A stretch of 45,965 bases of DNA from Gemmatimonadaceae bacterium (lineage in GTDB: Bacteria > Gemmatimonadota > Gemmatimonadetes > Gemmatimonadales > Gemmatimonadaceae). Every line of letters starts with the position of its first letter. Position 1 is the stretch's first letter. A program made the position numbers and the translations under genes. Below the pieces are notes generated by a model. It did not search any database, had not been told where the DNA came from, and saw nothing but the letters and a program-made list of their open reading frames with translations. The DNA is taken from positions 1 through 45,965 of the forward strand of contig JACMME010000130.1 of the NCBI GenBank assembly GCA_014379205.1, written 5' to 3'. This document shows positions 8,433 to 16,599 of this stretch, piece by piece.

Positions 8433-9128
8433 ATGCTTCCCACGCGCGTCCCAAGAATAAAGATTTGCTGCATATCGAGTCCCGAAGAAGCCAACATCGC
8501 CATTCGGGCTGGCGCTTCGGCTGTCGGACTGGTTTCCAGCATGCCTAGCGGGCCAGGCGTTATTTCCGATGAACTGATCGCGGACATCGCCCGGACCATT
8601 CCGCCCGGGATAGCGTCCTTTCTGCTCACCTGTCGCGAAATCGTCGAACAGATCGTGGCGCAGCAGAGAGCCGCGGGCGTAAACACTCTGCAGCTGTGTG
8701 ATCAGCTACCGGTCGGCAGCCATGATAACCTTCGGCGCTCACTCCCCGGAATAGGGATTGTGCAGGTCATTCATGTGACAGGTGAGAGTTCAATAGATGA
8801 GGCTGTCTCTATCGCTCCACATGTGAATGCCATACTGCTGGATTCCGGCAATCCCACCCTTTCGATCAAGGAGCTTGGCGGCACGGGCCGCCGCCACGAC
8901 TGGCGGATTAGCCGCCAGATTCGCGAGCTGGTAGACGTTCCCATCTTTCTCGCGGGAGGACTTCGACCTGACAACGTCGTCGAAGCGATCCAGGAGGTTG
9001 GTCCCTACGGCCTCGATGTGTGCAGCGGCGTTCGCAGCAACGGAGTGTTGGACGCGGAAAAGGTGGAGGCATTCATACGCCAGAGTCGTGTTAATCGAGT
9101 GGAAGCGCATGATGCTCAACTTCGATAG
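8433..9128 (+). CDS. TrpF-like (phosphoribosylanthranilate isomerase family) protein
   Basis: TIM-barrel protein of 231 residues related to phosphoribosylanthranilate isomerase. The first strand RIKICCISS places C12 at the position of the TrpF catalytic cysteine (usually KICG), and D137 in NAILLDSG matches the catalytic acid. The phosphate-binding end is clear: FLAGGLRPDNV and GLDVCSGVRSNGVLDAEKV. The usual FxxxSPR segment is replaced by LVSSMPSGPGV. No other trp genes are in the window. It may be a real TrpF acting alone in tryptophan synthesis or a paralogue with another substrate; I favour a paralogue because of the altered loop. The ATG at 8433 has no strong ribosome site. Confidence 0.72.
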   Translation: MLPTRVPRIKICCISSPEEANIAIRAGASAVGLVSSMPSGPGVISDELIADIARTIPPGIASFLLTCREIVEQIVAQQRAAGVNTLQLCDQLPVGSHDNLRRSLPGIGIVQVIHVTGESSIDEAVSIAPHVNAILLDSGNPTLSIKELGGTGRRHDWRISRQIRELVDVPIFLAGGLRPDNVVEAIQEVGPYGLDVCSGVRSNGVLDAEKVEAFIRQSRVNRVEAHDAQLR

Positions 9129-9229
9129 GGTTGTGTCCCGCTAGTTCCTGAACAAACGGAGCGCGGGAACCAGTCAGCAGCACCGTACATGGCAGATCAC
9201 ACTGTACGGCTTGACCCTGAGCTTGCGGG

Positions 9230-11404
9230 CTACCGGTCTCGAATCACTTCTCTCTTTTCCAGATTTCCCTCCACTTCTTTCCGCGAGCGCCAGACCTCAC
9301 GCAGCTCCTTCCTGCTGAAAAGCTCCACCTGGTCGGTACGATGCGGTGAGCCTTTTTGCGACGCGTTGCCGTAACCGAGCAGCGCACGCGCGCGTACCGG
9401 AGTTCCGAATTCGACTACAGCGTACCACGAATCGCCGCCCACCGCGCGGAAGCCCTTGCCATCAGGCGCGTAGAACGTCGCGCGAAATACTCCAAATGGA
9501 TCGGAGAATCCGTTGGACGGAAGATCGATGGCATCGCGCTTAACCCTGTACACATCCCCGAACGGCACATCCATGGACGCGAAGTCACGCTCGAGCTTCG
9601 CCGCGGCCGAATCCAGCGCAACTACAGCGCGCGTCGCGTCCGCCAGACCTTTCGGGGTGGTGAGTGGATTAGCCGCATTCCAGGGTGTCGCGAAAATCCG
9701 AACGCTCCCACGATTCATCTCACGAGCCCACTCCAGAAAGAGCGGCGCGCCGCGACTGGCAGCATCTGTCTTCCTGTCCCAGGCGGCAAGCGTGGACGCC
9801 GCCCGCTTCGCACGCTCGCTGCCGCTCTCGCGCGCCATGGCGACGAGCTCATCGAGCACGCGGTCCGCCATCTCCACATGCGTATCGTGTTTGAGTCTCA
9901 CTACATCGTCAAAGCTGAGCTTCGCTGTCGCCTCGCTCAGCATCTCGGCGGATCGCTGCGGTCGAAGCGCCATGCCGCGGGGAGACATGTAAGCCGGAAA
10001 GGAGTCCGCGTCGAGTTTCGGCGACAACGGAAAGGTGGCGTACCACGGAGGATCGTTCGCATTCTGCACCCAGCCGCTTGGGGGATCCACCACACGCGGC
10101 AGAGAAGCGTACGAATGCTGCCGGGTCCACAGCAGCGACGATGTGTCGCCTGGAACGATGCCCGCCCAGAAAGGCCAATCGCCGCGTGACCGAACTGGTG
10201 TAGTGCCATTGAAGACGTAAAGAATGTGTCCGTCGCGGTCCGCGTAGATCGCGTTGAACATCGGGAGCTGCAGGCGCGACAGGGCCCGCTCGTATTCCGC
10301 AAGATTTCTGGCGCGCATCATGTCCCAGGTCTGCTCCAGTACATTTGCGCGGTCGAGAGCAGCAACCCTGACCGCGATCGCTTTCCCCGACTTTTCCGAG
10401 ATCACGGGACCGTGCAAAGACCGCTTCGACGATACTCGCTCTGTCCGCATCGTCCCATCCGGCTGTTTCACCTTGATCGTGTCCGAGACAACGTTAAAGG
10501 CGCGCACCCCACCATCCCACTTGTAACCACTATCCGCGAGCGTGAGCTCGTACAGATCTCGCCCGTCGTGGGTGTTAACCGTGTGCGTCCAGCCGAGTCG
10601 GTCATTGAATGCGATGGAAACCGCTGGAAAGCCGATTAGTGAGACGCCGTACGCGTCGATTCCGGGCGCCGATACATGCGCCTCGTAGAACGTATAAAAT
10701 CCGGACCACAAGAGGTGCGGATTAGCCAACAGCATGGCGTTTCCGCTCGCGGATCTGGAAGGAGCGATTGCCCATGCGTTCGAACCCGCGGAACGCCAAC
10801 GGTTGACTACGCCTTCGTTTGCGTCCGGCCTGAGCATGAACTCGAAGTGGATGACGCGTTGGATGTGGGCCATCACATCCGCGGCGGTCACTGGCAGAAC
10901 AATTTTGACGCTATCGCCAATCTCATCGGGGTGCGCGCGAGCGTACGCGTTGAAGCCGGCGGCGAAGGCTTCTACGTAGCGTTGGAAGGCCGGCGACTGC
11001 TTCCGGTGCCATTCGCGTCCGCGAGCCGGTATGCCCATCAGCCGTACAAAGCGGTCCGTTTCGAGATTCGATGGCTCATCCCCACCCTGCTTGCCCTCGC
11101 CCCAGTATTCGGCCGACCGCCCTCGCGCTTCGCCATACAAACGCAGCACGAGATCGGCGTGACTATGCGCCTGCGCCCAGCCGAAAGCCCGGAATGCGCC
11201 CTCGGCGGTCGGGGCGTAAATGTGAGGGATTCCCCATCGATCCCAGAGAATCTCCGTGGGTCGGCGCCCTGGTTGCTGCGAGCGGGTAGCTTGGCCAGCG
11301 GGCTCCTTTGTCGGCGCCTGACCAGCGGAGGTTTGTTGCGCGAAAACCGCTCCGACGGCCAGCACGAGAACCGGGCGGAGTAATCCAACGTATGCAGTGG
11401 TCAT
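9230..11404 (-). CDS. Penicillin acylase family protein (Ntn hydrolase)
   Basis: Exported amidohydrolase of 724 residues from the penicillin G acylase/acyl-homoserine-lactone acylase family. A signal peptide is followed by the alpha region (ILWDRWGIPHIYA, FGWAQAHSHADLVLRLYGEARG), a spacer, and the self-cleavage site before S208 in RSAGSNAWAIAPS, where serine becomes the N-terminal nucleophile. Downstream blocks NPHLLWSGFYTFYEAHV and FNDRLGWTHTVN are typical. The ATG at 11404 gives the signal peptide MTTAYVGLLRPVLVLAVGAV; the frame is open further upstream to 11470 without support. Likely substrates are N-acyl amides, but which ones cannot be told. The gene is convergent with the TrpF-like gene and stands alone. 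Confidence 0.87.
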   Translation of the reverse strand: MTTAYVGLLRPVLVLAVGAVFAQQTSAGQAPTKEPAGQATRSQQPGRRPTEILWDRWGIPHIYAPTAEGAFRAFGWAQAHSHADLVLRLYGEARGRSAEYWGEGKQGGDEPSNLETDRFVRLMGIPARGREWHRKQSPAFQRYVEAFAAGFNAYARAHPDEIGDSVKIVLPVTAADVMAHIQRVIHFEFMLRPDANEGVVNRWRSAGSNAWAIAPSRSASGNAMLLANPHLLWSGFYTFYEAHVSAPGIDAYGVSLIGFPAVSIAFNDRLGWTHTVNTHDGRDLYELTLADSGYKWDGGVRAFNVVSDTIKVKQPDGTMRTERVSSKRSLHGPVISEKSGKAIAVRVAALDRANVLEQTWDMMRARNLAEYERALSRLQLPMFNAIYADRDGHILYVFNGTTPVRSRGDWPFWAGIVPGDTSSLLWTRQHSYASLPRVVDPPSGWVQNANDPPWYATFPLSPKLDADSFPAYMSPRGMALRPQRSAEMLSEATAKLSFDDVVRLKHDTHVEMADRVLDELVAMARESGSERAKRAASTLAAWDRKTDAASRGAPLFLEWAREMNRGSVRIFATPWNAANPLTTPKGLADATRAVVALDSAAAKLERDFASMDVPFGDVYRVKRDAIDLPSNGFSDPFGVFRATFYAPDGKGFRAVGGDSWYAVVEFGTPVRARALLGYGNASQKGSPHRTDQVELFSRKELREVWRSRKEVEGNLEKREVIRDR

Positions 11405-11565
11405 GGAGGTCAAGTTATCGGATTCGAGAAGGTACACGTTAAGGGAAACCCAGCAAGCAGGTCTGCACACTCCCTTCCGGAATGTCCCCGTGCAGAACTA
11501 GCTTGCCTTGCTGCTTCAAACTTCAACTGTTCCATTCCTGCCGAATCCCTTTTGGGCGTACTACC

Positions 11566-11586
11566 GTAGGTGTTGTTAACACTTAC
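11566..11586. promoter_or_regulatory. Operator-like imperfect palindrome
   Basis: Arms GTAGGTGTT and AACACTTAC flank the central GTT, nine bases each with one mismatch. It lies in the 278-base divergent gap between the penicillin acylase gene and the UPF0104 gene, about 96 bases before the latter's start, which suits a transcription factor site. No regulator gene is adjacent. Confidence 0.4.
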
Positions 11587-11682
11587 AGCCCGCACTCCGT
11601 AACCAGCTTCCAGGACCTGCCTCGTGGTCGATTCCATGGACACGGTAACGCGCCGCACCGATCACGGAGCACCGAGTTCTAG

Positions 11683-12714
11683 GTGAGCTCCAAGCGCTGG
11701 CTCCTCGCTATCGTCTCCTTTGCGGTAACGATCGGCGCTTCAGTCTACATCGTCTACACGACGTGGCCGCAACAGCGGAACCCTGCCATCCTGCCTCTCT
11801 GGGCCCACGCCGCCGCTACAGCGATCGTCGCGCTCGAGGTGTTGGCACGCGCGCTGAAATTCAAATTGAGCGCGCTTTCTCTTCGCATTCCGCTATCCAT
11901 CAATACTGGTTTACGCGTCTGCCTCGGCGGAGATTTCGGAGCTGCAATTACACCGGGTCGCTCCGGAGCCGAGCCCGCGCGTTTTCTCGTGCTGTCGGAA
12001 GCAGGAGTGCCGCCCGCCAAGAACATCCTCCTGCTGTTTCTGGAATTGTTGCTCGAGATGTCGTCCCTGGCGGTCGTCGTAGTCGGGCTCGGCATCTACT
12101 TTCGCAAGGAAGCCGGAACCGCGCTCGCCGGCGTGCTGGGTGTGGTTGGAGTGTACGCCGCGGTAGTACTCGGAATCGGCGTGCTCGGTATTGTCTTGTC
12201 GAGAGGGGACACGAGCGGTCCCCCGCCGAATTGGGCGGTTACTCTGCGATTGACCGGGCGGCGCTGGCGAACTGTTCAGCGAGCTTTACAACGTGTTCGG
12301 TCGAGCGTCATCGAGATTCGCCGTGCGCGCTTTGGATTTCTGGGTCTGGCCTGGCTCGCCTCCGTTGCGCACATACTACTCCGGACGATGATCCTGCCGC
12401 TGCTTGTATACGCCCTCGGCGTCGTCGCTCCGCTGGCTCCTCTCGTGTTGTGGCCTCTTGCGCTGGTGTATGGCGCCGTGGTGGCGCCTGTCCCGGGCGG
12501 CGGCGGACTCATCGAGGTGACCTTCAAGCATTTTCTCGGTGATTCCATCCCGGCACCCATCTTTGGCGCGACGCTCGTCTGGTGGCGTTTCTACACTTTC
12601 TACCTGTACGTCATATTGGGCGCTTTTGCGGCGGGACGAACTGTCATGCGCGCCTTGCGAGAGGAACCGGACGAGAGCGTGGAGAGTGTAGATCCGGCGT
12701 TGCGGTCGGCGTGA
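11683..12714 (+). CDS. Lysylphosphatidylglycerol synthase TM-region/UPF0104 family membrane protein
   Basis: Polytopic inner-membrane protein of 343 residues with about eight helices, resembling the flippase-like half of MprF and the UPF0104 family. Characteristic parts are the second helix ending in ALKFKLSALSLR, the conserved FGAAITPGRSGAEPARFLVL loop and the C-terminal VAPVPGGGGLIEVTFKHF motif. Family members are lipid translocases or have unknown substrates; there is no lysyltransferase domain here. The start is GTG at 11683, giving MSSKRWLLAIVSF. The gene is convergent with the putative lipoprotein gene at 12760. Confidence 0.8.
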   Translation: MSSKRWLLAIVSFAVTIGASVYIVYTTWPQQRNPAILPLWAHAAATAIVALEVLARALKFKLSALSLRIPLSINTGLRVCLGGDFGAAITPGRSGAEPARFLVLSEAGVPPAKNILLLFLELLLEMSSLAVVVVGLGIYFRKEAGTALAGVLGVVGVYAAVVLGIGVLGIVLSRGDTSGPPPNWAVTLRLTGRRWRTVQRALQRVRSSVIEIRRARFGFLGLAWLASVAHILLRTMILPLLVYALGVVAPLAPLVLWPLALVYGAVVAPVPGGGGLIEVTFKHFLGDSIPAPIFGATLVWWRFYTFYLYVILGAFAAGRTVMRALREEPDESVESVDPALRSA

Positions 12715-12759
12715 CGAGTCAGTAGAGGAAAGAGGGAAAACGGCACGCCCCTACCCTTA

Positions 12760-13641
12760 TCATCCCCAGGTCCTCGTGATTGTAAGCAGGCGCCATTCAC
12801 CCCTCACGTACCGAAAGATGTACGCCGCACCACCTGCGCTCTTCTGACCTGACACCGCAACACGAGAGTCGATGGGGCGATTCACCGCTATCACTGCCAG
12901 ATCACGCCAGACGACGGCCGCACGTATTCTTACGTAGTTCAGAGACGAGGCGGGAGAATCTGCTGTCCTGGCGAAAAAGGCATCTCGCATTCGGCTGAGC
13001 CCTTCTTCGCCGTACGCAAGAACAAACGTTACGTTCGCGAACCGCGGCGCGACAAAGTCTGTCAGAGGGGGCAGAACCGCATATATCGTGTCGAAGGGCG
13101 CCAGGCTTTCGCACTTTCTGGTCTCGGGATTCATGAACTTGCCAGACAGCCCCGCCGCTATCGCCTTTCGTTGTGCGCCGTCCTTTTTCACGTCCCAGGA
13201 CGGGCGCGCCGCATCCGCTTCCCAGGCCAGCACCAGGCGGAAGAGCTCATGCGCTTGAGGAGAGTCCAGCGAATTGTCGACCCCACGTACTATGACGAGG
13301 CGTTCCAGCGCATTGGCGTCGTATGCAGCTGAATCGCGAGCCGCCGACGCACTATCAGTGCTGAAAATGCGGAGGGCGCCAGGGTCGCACGCGAGCGAGT
13401 CGGAATCCATCCATGTGGCATGATCCAGAATTCGCTCACGCAGACGCAACGCGCGGTTGTAGTAGCGTTCGTCCTCAGAACTGACCGACTGTGCATTTCC
13501 CACATTCTGGGAGGCCGGATCGCCTGAACCAATCGGCGGCGCAGCCCGCGAAACGCAAGACGCCAGGAGTGTGACGCTCAAGAGCGCACAAAAACGCAGG
13601 GCAACGGCTCTCAAGAAAATTGAGTATAGGTTAGCGCACAT
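12760..13641 (-). CDS. Putative lipoprotein of unknown function
   Basis: Predicted lipoprotein of 293 residues: a hydrophobic leader ends in the lipobox LLASC at about residue 29. The mature part has a helical segment rich in alanine and aspartate (residues 60-140), then a C-terminal domain with RIRAAVVWRDLAVIAVNRP and AYIFRYVRGEWRLLTITRTW, a pattern seen in NTF2-like or beta-sandwich folds. I do not recognise a family. ATG at 13641 is used. It is separated from the MscS-like gene by 68 bases containing a heptamer array, and is convergent with the UPF0104 gene. Confidence 0.65.
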   Translation of the reverse strand: MCANLYSIFLRAVALRFCALLSVTLLASCVSRAAPPIGSGDPASQNVGNAQSVSSEDERYYNRALRLRERILDHATWMDSDSLACDPGALRIFSTDSASAARDSAAYDANALERLVIVRGVDNSLDSPQAHELFRLVLAWEADAARPSWDVKKDGAQRKAIAAGLSGKFMNPETRKCESLAPFDTIYAVLPPLTDFVAPRFANVTFVLAYGEEGLSRMRDAFFARTADSPASSLNYVRIRAAVVWRDLAVIAVNRPIDSRVAVSGQKSAGGAAYIFRYVRGEWRLLTITRTWG

Positions 13642-13671
13642 CTAACAGCTGGGTGCCACGCCTCGCCGATC

Positions 13672-13706
13672 CACAGTCCGCAATCCGCAGTTTGCAGTTC
13701 GCAGTT
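13672..13706. repeat. Heptamer array in reverse orientation, AACTGCG family
   Basis: Five 7-base units read on the minus strand as AACTGCG, AACTGCA, AACTGCG, GATTGCG and GACTGTG. The array lies directly after the stop of the MscS-like gene (minus strand) and before the putative lipoprotein gene. The GATTGCG variant also occurs in the array at 1544-1639, so variants are shared between distant loci. Confidence 0.88.
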
Positions 13707-13709
13707 CTT

Positions 13710-14432
13710 TCACGCTTTTCCCTCCGCCTCCGCGGTTTCTCTCGCATCTCTCTCAGCGGTCTCGCGCTCTATCGCGTTGCGTTGCGCCCGGAGGCGCTCG
13801 TACCACTCTCTCGTTATCTCGCCCGCCAGCTCGCGATTGCCGAGCCCAAATGCCAGCGCCATTCCGAGCGCTACCGCGCCGAAGAGAATCGCAAACGCCG
13901 TTGTCACGATGTCGGGTGCGATTCCCAGCTCCTGCAATGCCATGAAGATCGCCAGCACCACAACACCACCCCTGCCTACACGAGCGAGTGTGGGACCACC
14001 GTGCAACCCGCCGGCGGATGCCATGATGAGACCGTCGACGAATTGACCGAGAACGATTCCCACCAGCACGATAACGATAGCCGCCACCACGCTTGGCACG
14101 TAATTCACCAGCTGCTGGAACAGATCCGCGAGCGATTCGAGCCCCAGCGCGTTCGATGCCACCAGCAGAACCGCGAACATGACAAACCAGAACACCAGAT
14201 TCGCGAACACACGGGATGGTCGCGCGCGCCAACCCGAGCGCTCCACTGCGTCCAGCACGCCTCCACGCTCGAGCCAGTGATTTACGCCCACCCGTACCAA
14301 TAACTTCTCTGTGCCTTTCTCCAGCAGCTTGGCAACGAGATACCCAGCGAGGAGAAGGACCAACGCCCCAAACAGGAGCGGCACGAGCTGGAAGAGCTGC
14401 GCGAAACTCTCGCGGAGTCGGTCAGTTAACAC
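13710..14432 (-). CDS. Mechanosensitive-channel-like conserved TM-helix membrane protein
   Basis: Inner-membrane protein of about 240 residues built of the conserved helix found in small MscS-related proteins. Hydrophobic segments include LVPLLFGALVLLLAGYLVAK, FANLVFWFVMFAVLLVASNAL and VPSVVAAIVIVLVGIVLG, followed by the glycine-rich GRGGVVVLAIFMALQELGI and LGMALAFGLGNRELAGEI, which resembles the pore-lining helix of MscS. The C-terminus is a charged helix. A role in conductance or osmotic adaptation is inferred. The frame is open to an ATG at 14540, but that would overlap the zinc ribbon gene by 67 bases, so I prefer GTG at 14432 just before the first helix. Confidence 0.75.
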   Translation of the reverse strand: MLTDRLRESFAQLFQLVPLLFGALVLLLAGYLVAKLLEKGTEKLLVRVGVNHWLERGGVLDAVERSGWRARPSRVFANLVFWFVMFAVLLVASNALGLESLADLFQQLVNYVPSVVAAIVIVLVGIVLGQFVDGLIMASAGGLHGGPTLARVGRGGVVVLAIFMALQELGIAPDIVTTAFAILFGAVALGMALAFGLGNRELAGEITREWYERLRAQRNAIERETAERDARETAEAEGKA

Positions 14433-14473
14433 GAGACGCTTGACAAATGGTTCGATGCTGAACGAGTGAGGTG

Positions 14474-14704
14474 CTAATTTCGCGTGCCCCGCTTCACGTC
14501 GAAGAGTGCGCTGCGGCGACAGTTGGGACAGATGAGCCACTGACGGCGACGTGCATAGCCCAGTCCAAAAGATCCGCCACCTATGGGCCGGCCAGTCATG
14601 GGCACCGTGCAGCGCGGGCAGAATGGTTGCGAACCGTTAGCACAGGCATCGCGAATAACACGCTGCTCATCCGGGTCGAACTGCGCGCGCTCGTCAGCCC
14701 TCAT
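14474..14704 (-). CDS. Small zinc-ribbon protein
   Basis: Protein of 76 residues with two cysteine pairs, FCPRC (about residues 28-31) and ICPNC (about 58-61), separated by a basic glycine-rich loop. This is a classic four-cysteine zinc ribbon, and it probably binds nucleic acid or protein. The start ATG at 14704 lies 11 bases inside the end of the SRPBCC gene, so the two are likely co-translated. No specific family is recognised. Confidence 0.7.
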   Translation of the reverse strand: MRADERAQFDPDEQRVIRDACANGSQPFCPRCTVPMTGRPIGGGSFGLGYARRRQWLICPNCRRSALFDVKRGTRN

Positions 14705-15203
14705 CTATCGGATAACCTCTGCTCTCTGATCCCTGCGGCGCGGAAGGCCGATGCTCGATCTCGGCGCGCACACCGGGCTCACGTTCTGCAATCGCGCGGA
14801 ATCGGGACAGCTCGAGCTTCAAATGCGCGAGCACGATCGCGCGGCCGACAGTTTCCCAAGCCAGGAGAGCAAGCGTGGCACCGTCGCGAACCTCGTATCG
14901 GCGCCGGATGATCGTGTCCGAACCGTCCGCGATGAAGCTCCACCGCTCCTCTCCGCGCCACGGGCCTGTAAATGCGAAGACGATCTCGCGCTCGGTTTCC
15001 GCTTCGAGCAAGTATTCGAACGTAAGACCGCCGAGCAAACTGAGGCGGAAGCGATCTCCGGGCGAGAGTCTCGGTGCCGCGGTAAGTGGCGTCACTGTAA
15101 TGTCGGGTGACACCCAGTCGGCGAAGCGGGCTGTGGTCACGAGTAGCCGCATCGCCTGCTGAGTTGACACCGCAACAGAGATCATTTCCTCTACTTTGGT
15201 CAT
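14694..15203 (-). CDS. SRPBCC (START-like) domain protein
   Basis: Cytosolic protein of about 169 residues with the helix-grip fold of the SRPBCC/polyketide cyclase superfamily: an N-terminal VEEMISVAVSTQQAMRLLVT, then FADWVSPDI, strands FRLSLLGGLTFEYLLEA and IVFAFTG, ERWSFIAD and a long C-terminal helix. Members bind hydrophobic ligands or modulate partners; the ligand is unknown here. I use ATG at 15203; a TTG at 15239 in the same frame would add 12 residues. It leads a minus-strand set with the zinc ribbon and MscS-like genes. Confidence 0.72.
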   Translation of the reverse strand: MTKVEEMISVAVSTQQAMRLLVTTARFADWVSPDITVTPLTAAPRLSPGDRFRLSLLGGLTFEYLLEAETEREIVFAFTGPWRGEERWSFIADGSDTIIRRRYEVRDGATLALLAWETVGRAIVLAHLKLELSRFRAIAEREPGVRAEIEHRPSAPQGSESRGYPIDEG

Positions 15204-15265
15204 GTGAGGATGATGCGCTTCTCCAGCCTCTTCCGTCAACGCGCTGCCCGGCGACCTAAAGCAGC

Positions 15266-15294
15266 GGGGTCAGTGGCTCTGCGCCACTGACCCC
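15266..15294. repeat. Perfect 12-bp hairpin between genes
   Basis: Arms GGGGTCAGTGGC and GCCACTGACCCC enclose the loop TCTGC. The hairpin lies 86 bases beyond the stop of the DUF4394 lipoprotein gene and just upstream of the SRPBCC gene, both minus strand. No T-run follows on either strand, so it looks more like a REP-type palindrome or a factor-assisted terminator than an intrinsic terminator. Confidence 0.7.
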
Positions 15295-15379
15295 GAGCTT
15301 TCCACCTACAGAACAGTCGTCAGATGGGTGACCTGCTGCTGCTCCTTAGTGCTCGCCGCACTCGACGCCTACGCAATAG

Positions 15380-16357
15380 CTATTTGGAGAACCGGGTGAT
15401 TCGCAGAGGTACGGGAGGCGCCCCCGGATTTACCGCGATGCTCCTCAGGGGCGTTGGATGACCAATCTGCCCAACGATGGTAGCCAGCCCATTTCGAAGA
15501 TTGATGGTGTACAGGCGCGATGCACCCGCGGGGGTCGCACTGGCTGTGAGGCTCGCGTACGCAACGTCGGTATCGCCAGCGATGTCGAACCCTACGTCAT
15601 CTGTTGTATTGAAAGTAAGAGGCCCTACCGTTTCCAGCGTGCCTCCGTTGGGATTGTCGAGCTCGACAAGAATGTCCAGTGTTGCATCGATTCCGTAGAG
15701 CGCTGTACTGGTGGGTGCCGGACGCGTGCTGAGTGTGTACGCAGTGGCCACGATGCTTGGGTCCGCGCCGAAGTTCGGATCAACCGCTTCGTAAGCTAGA
15801 GGAACGTCGACCGTCACCCCGGGAGGCGTCGTAGTCTGGTTGACACGAAGATTCTGTTCGGTATTCGTGTGAATGCGAAGACGGTCAACCACCGGGTTGA
15901 ATCCGACGCCGAATGAGGTGCCATTGAGGGGCACGGTTAGCGCGCCGCCATTTACCGCTGTGGCAACACCAGTCGCAGTGTTGAGGGTGTAAAGGCGGCT
16001 TGTGCTGCTCACCGCATACAAGCTGTCGTTTGCGGGACGGAAATCGATCCCGACAATCGTTTCGCCCGCGGCCAAACCGGTGATTGCCACCTGGCTGATA
16101 CGAGTACCGGGCGTTAACGCTCCAAACGCGATCAAATTGTTAGTGGCGTCGATACCGTAAATGGTTCGCCCAGCGAAAGCAGAACCGGTGCCGCCTGTAG
16201 GCCCTGCAGGTCCTGCTGGTCCCTGCGGCCCGGCGACTCCGGCAGGTCCCGCCGGTCCCGTTGGACCCGTCGCTCCGTTCCTTCCGTCATCCCCATCGCA
16301 TGCGCTGAGTAGCAGCGCGATGCCGAAAACTCCGACCGCCAACTTCCTGGTTTTCAT
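15380..16357 (-). CDS. Lipoprotein with collagen-like repeat and DUF4394 domain
   Basis: Exported lipoprotein of 325 residues. A signal peptide ends in the lipobox LLSAC (C20). Residues about 27-58 are a collagen-like stretch of G-X-Y triplets, mostly GPA, GPT and GPQ. The rest is a DUF4394 domain, a beta-propeller-like fold with repeats such as TIYGIDATNNLIAF, IVGIDFRPANDSLYAVSS and FGVGFNPVVDRLRIHT. DUF4394 proteins are usually exported and of unknown function; a surface role is inferred. The ATG at 16357 is supported by GGGAGGT about 8 bases upstream. A perfect palindrome lies in the leader region at 16386-16400. Confidence 0.85.
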   Translation of the reverse strand: MKTRKLAVGVFGIALLLSACDGDDGRNGATGPTGPAGPAGVAGPQGPAGPAGPTGGTGSAFAGRTIYGIDATNNLIAFGALTPGTRISQVAITGLAAGETIVGIDFRPANDSLYAVSSTSRLYTLNTATGVATAVNGGALTVPLNGTSFGVGFNPVVDRLRIHTNTEQNLRVNQTTTPPGVTVDVPLAYEAVDPNFGADPSIVATAYTLSTRPAPTSTALYGIDATLDILVELDNPNGGTLETVGPLTFNTTDDVGFDIAGDTDVAYASLTASATPAGASRLYTINLRNGLATIVGQIGHPTPLRSIAVNPGAPPVPLRITRFSK

Positions 16358-16385
16358 GACTCGACCTCCCCATGTCGTTGATAAG

Positions 16386-16400
16386 CGCGGGTAACCCGCG
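16386..16400. promoter_or_regulatory. Perfect palindrome upstream of the DUF4394 gene
   Basis: CGCGGGTAACCCGCG is a 15-base perfect palindrome (7-base arms around one base), 29 to 43 bases before the DUF4394 start codon. It could be an operator or a leader hairpin; nothing in the sequence decides between these. Confidence 0.4.
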
Positions 16401-16599
16401 TCACGGGGAGGTTGGCAATAAGTACGCCCACCCTGCTAAAACTGGCAGCTCACTTCACTGGGAATTATCGATCCCGGCACAATTCGTTTCCTTGCAGTCG
16501 ATGCGGCGCGGCAACCTGGCCGGCGGCCGCGGATGGCACGCCGAGTACAGCTAGCGACGAAAGACTATCTGTCGCTCCCAGCCCGCCTCCAGCAGCGCA

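Noticed and set aside
9356..10189. Long plus-strand frame opposite the penicillin acylase gene
   Set aside because: The product is arginine-rich and featureless, typical of antisense frames in GC-rich coding DNA; the minus strand encodes a recognisable enzyme.
10770..10800. tRNA T-loop-like GTTCGAACCC sequence
   Set aside because: It lies inside the penicillin acylase coding region and no cloverleaf can be drawn around it.
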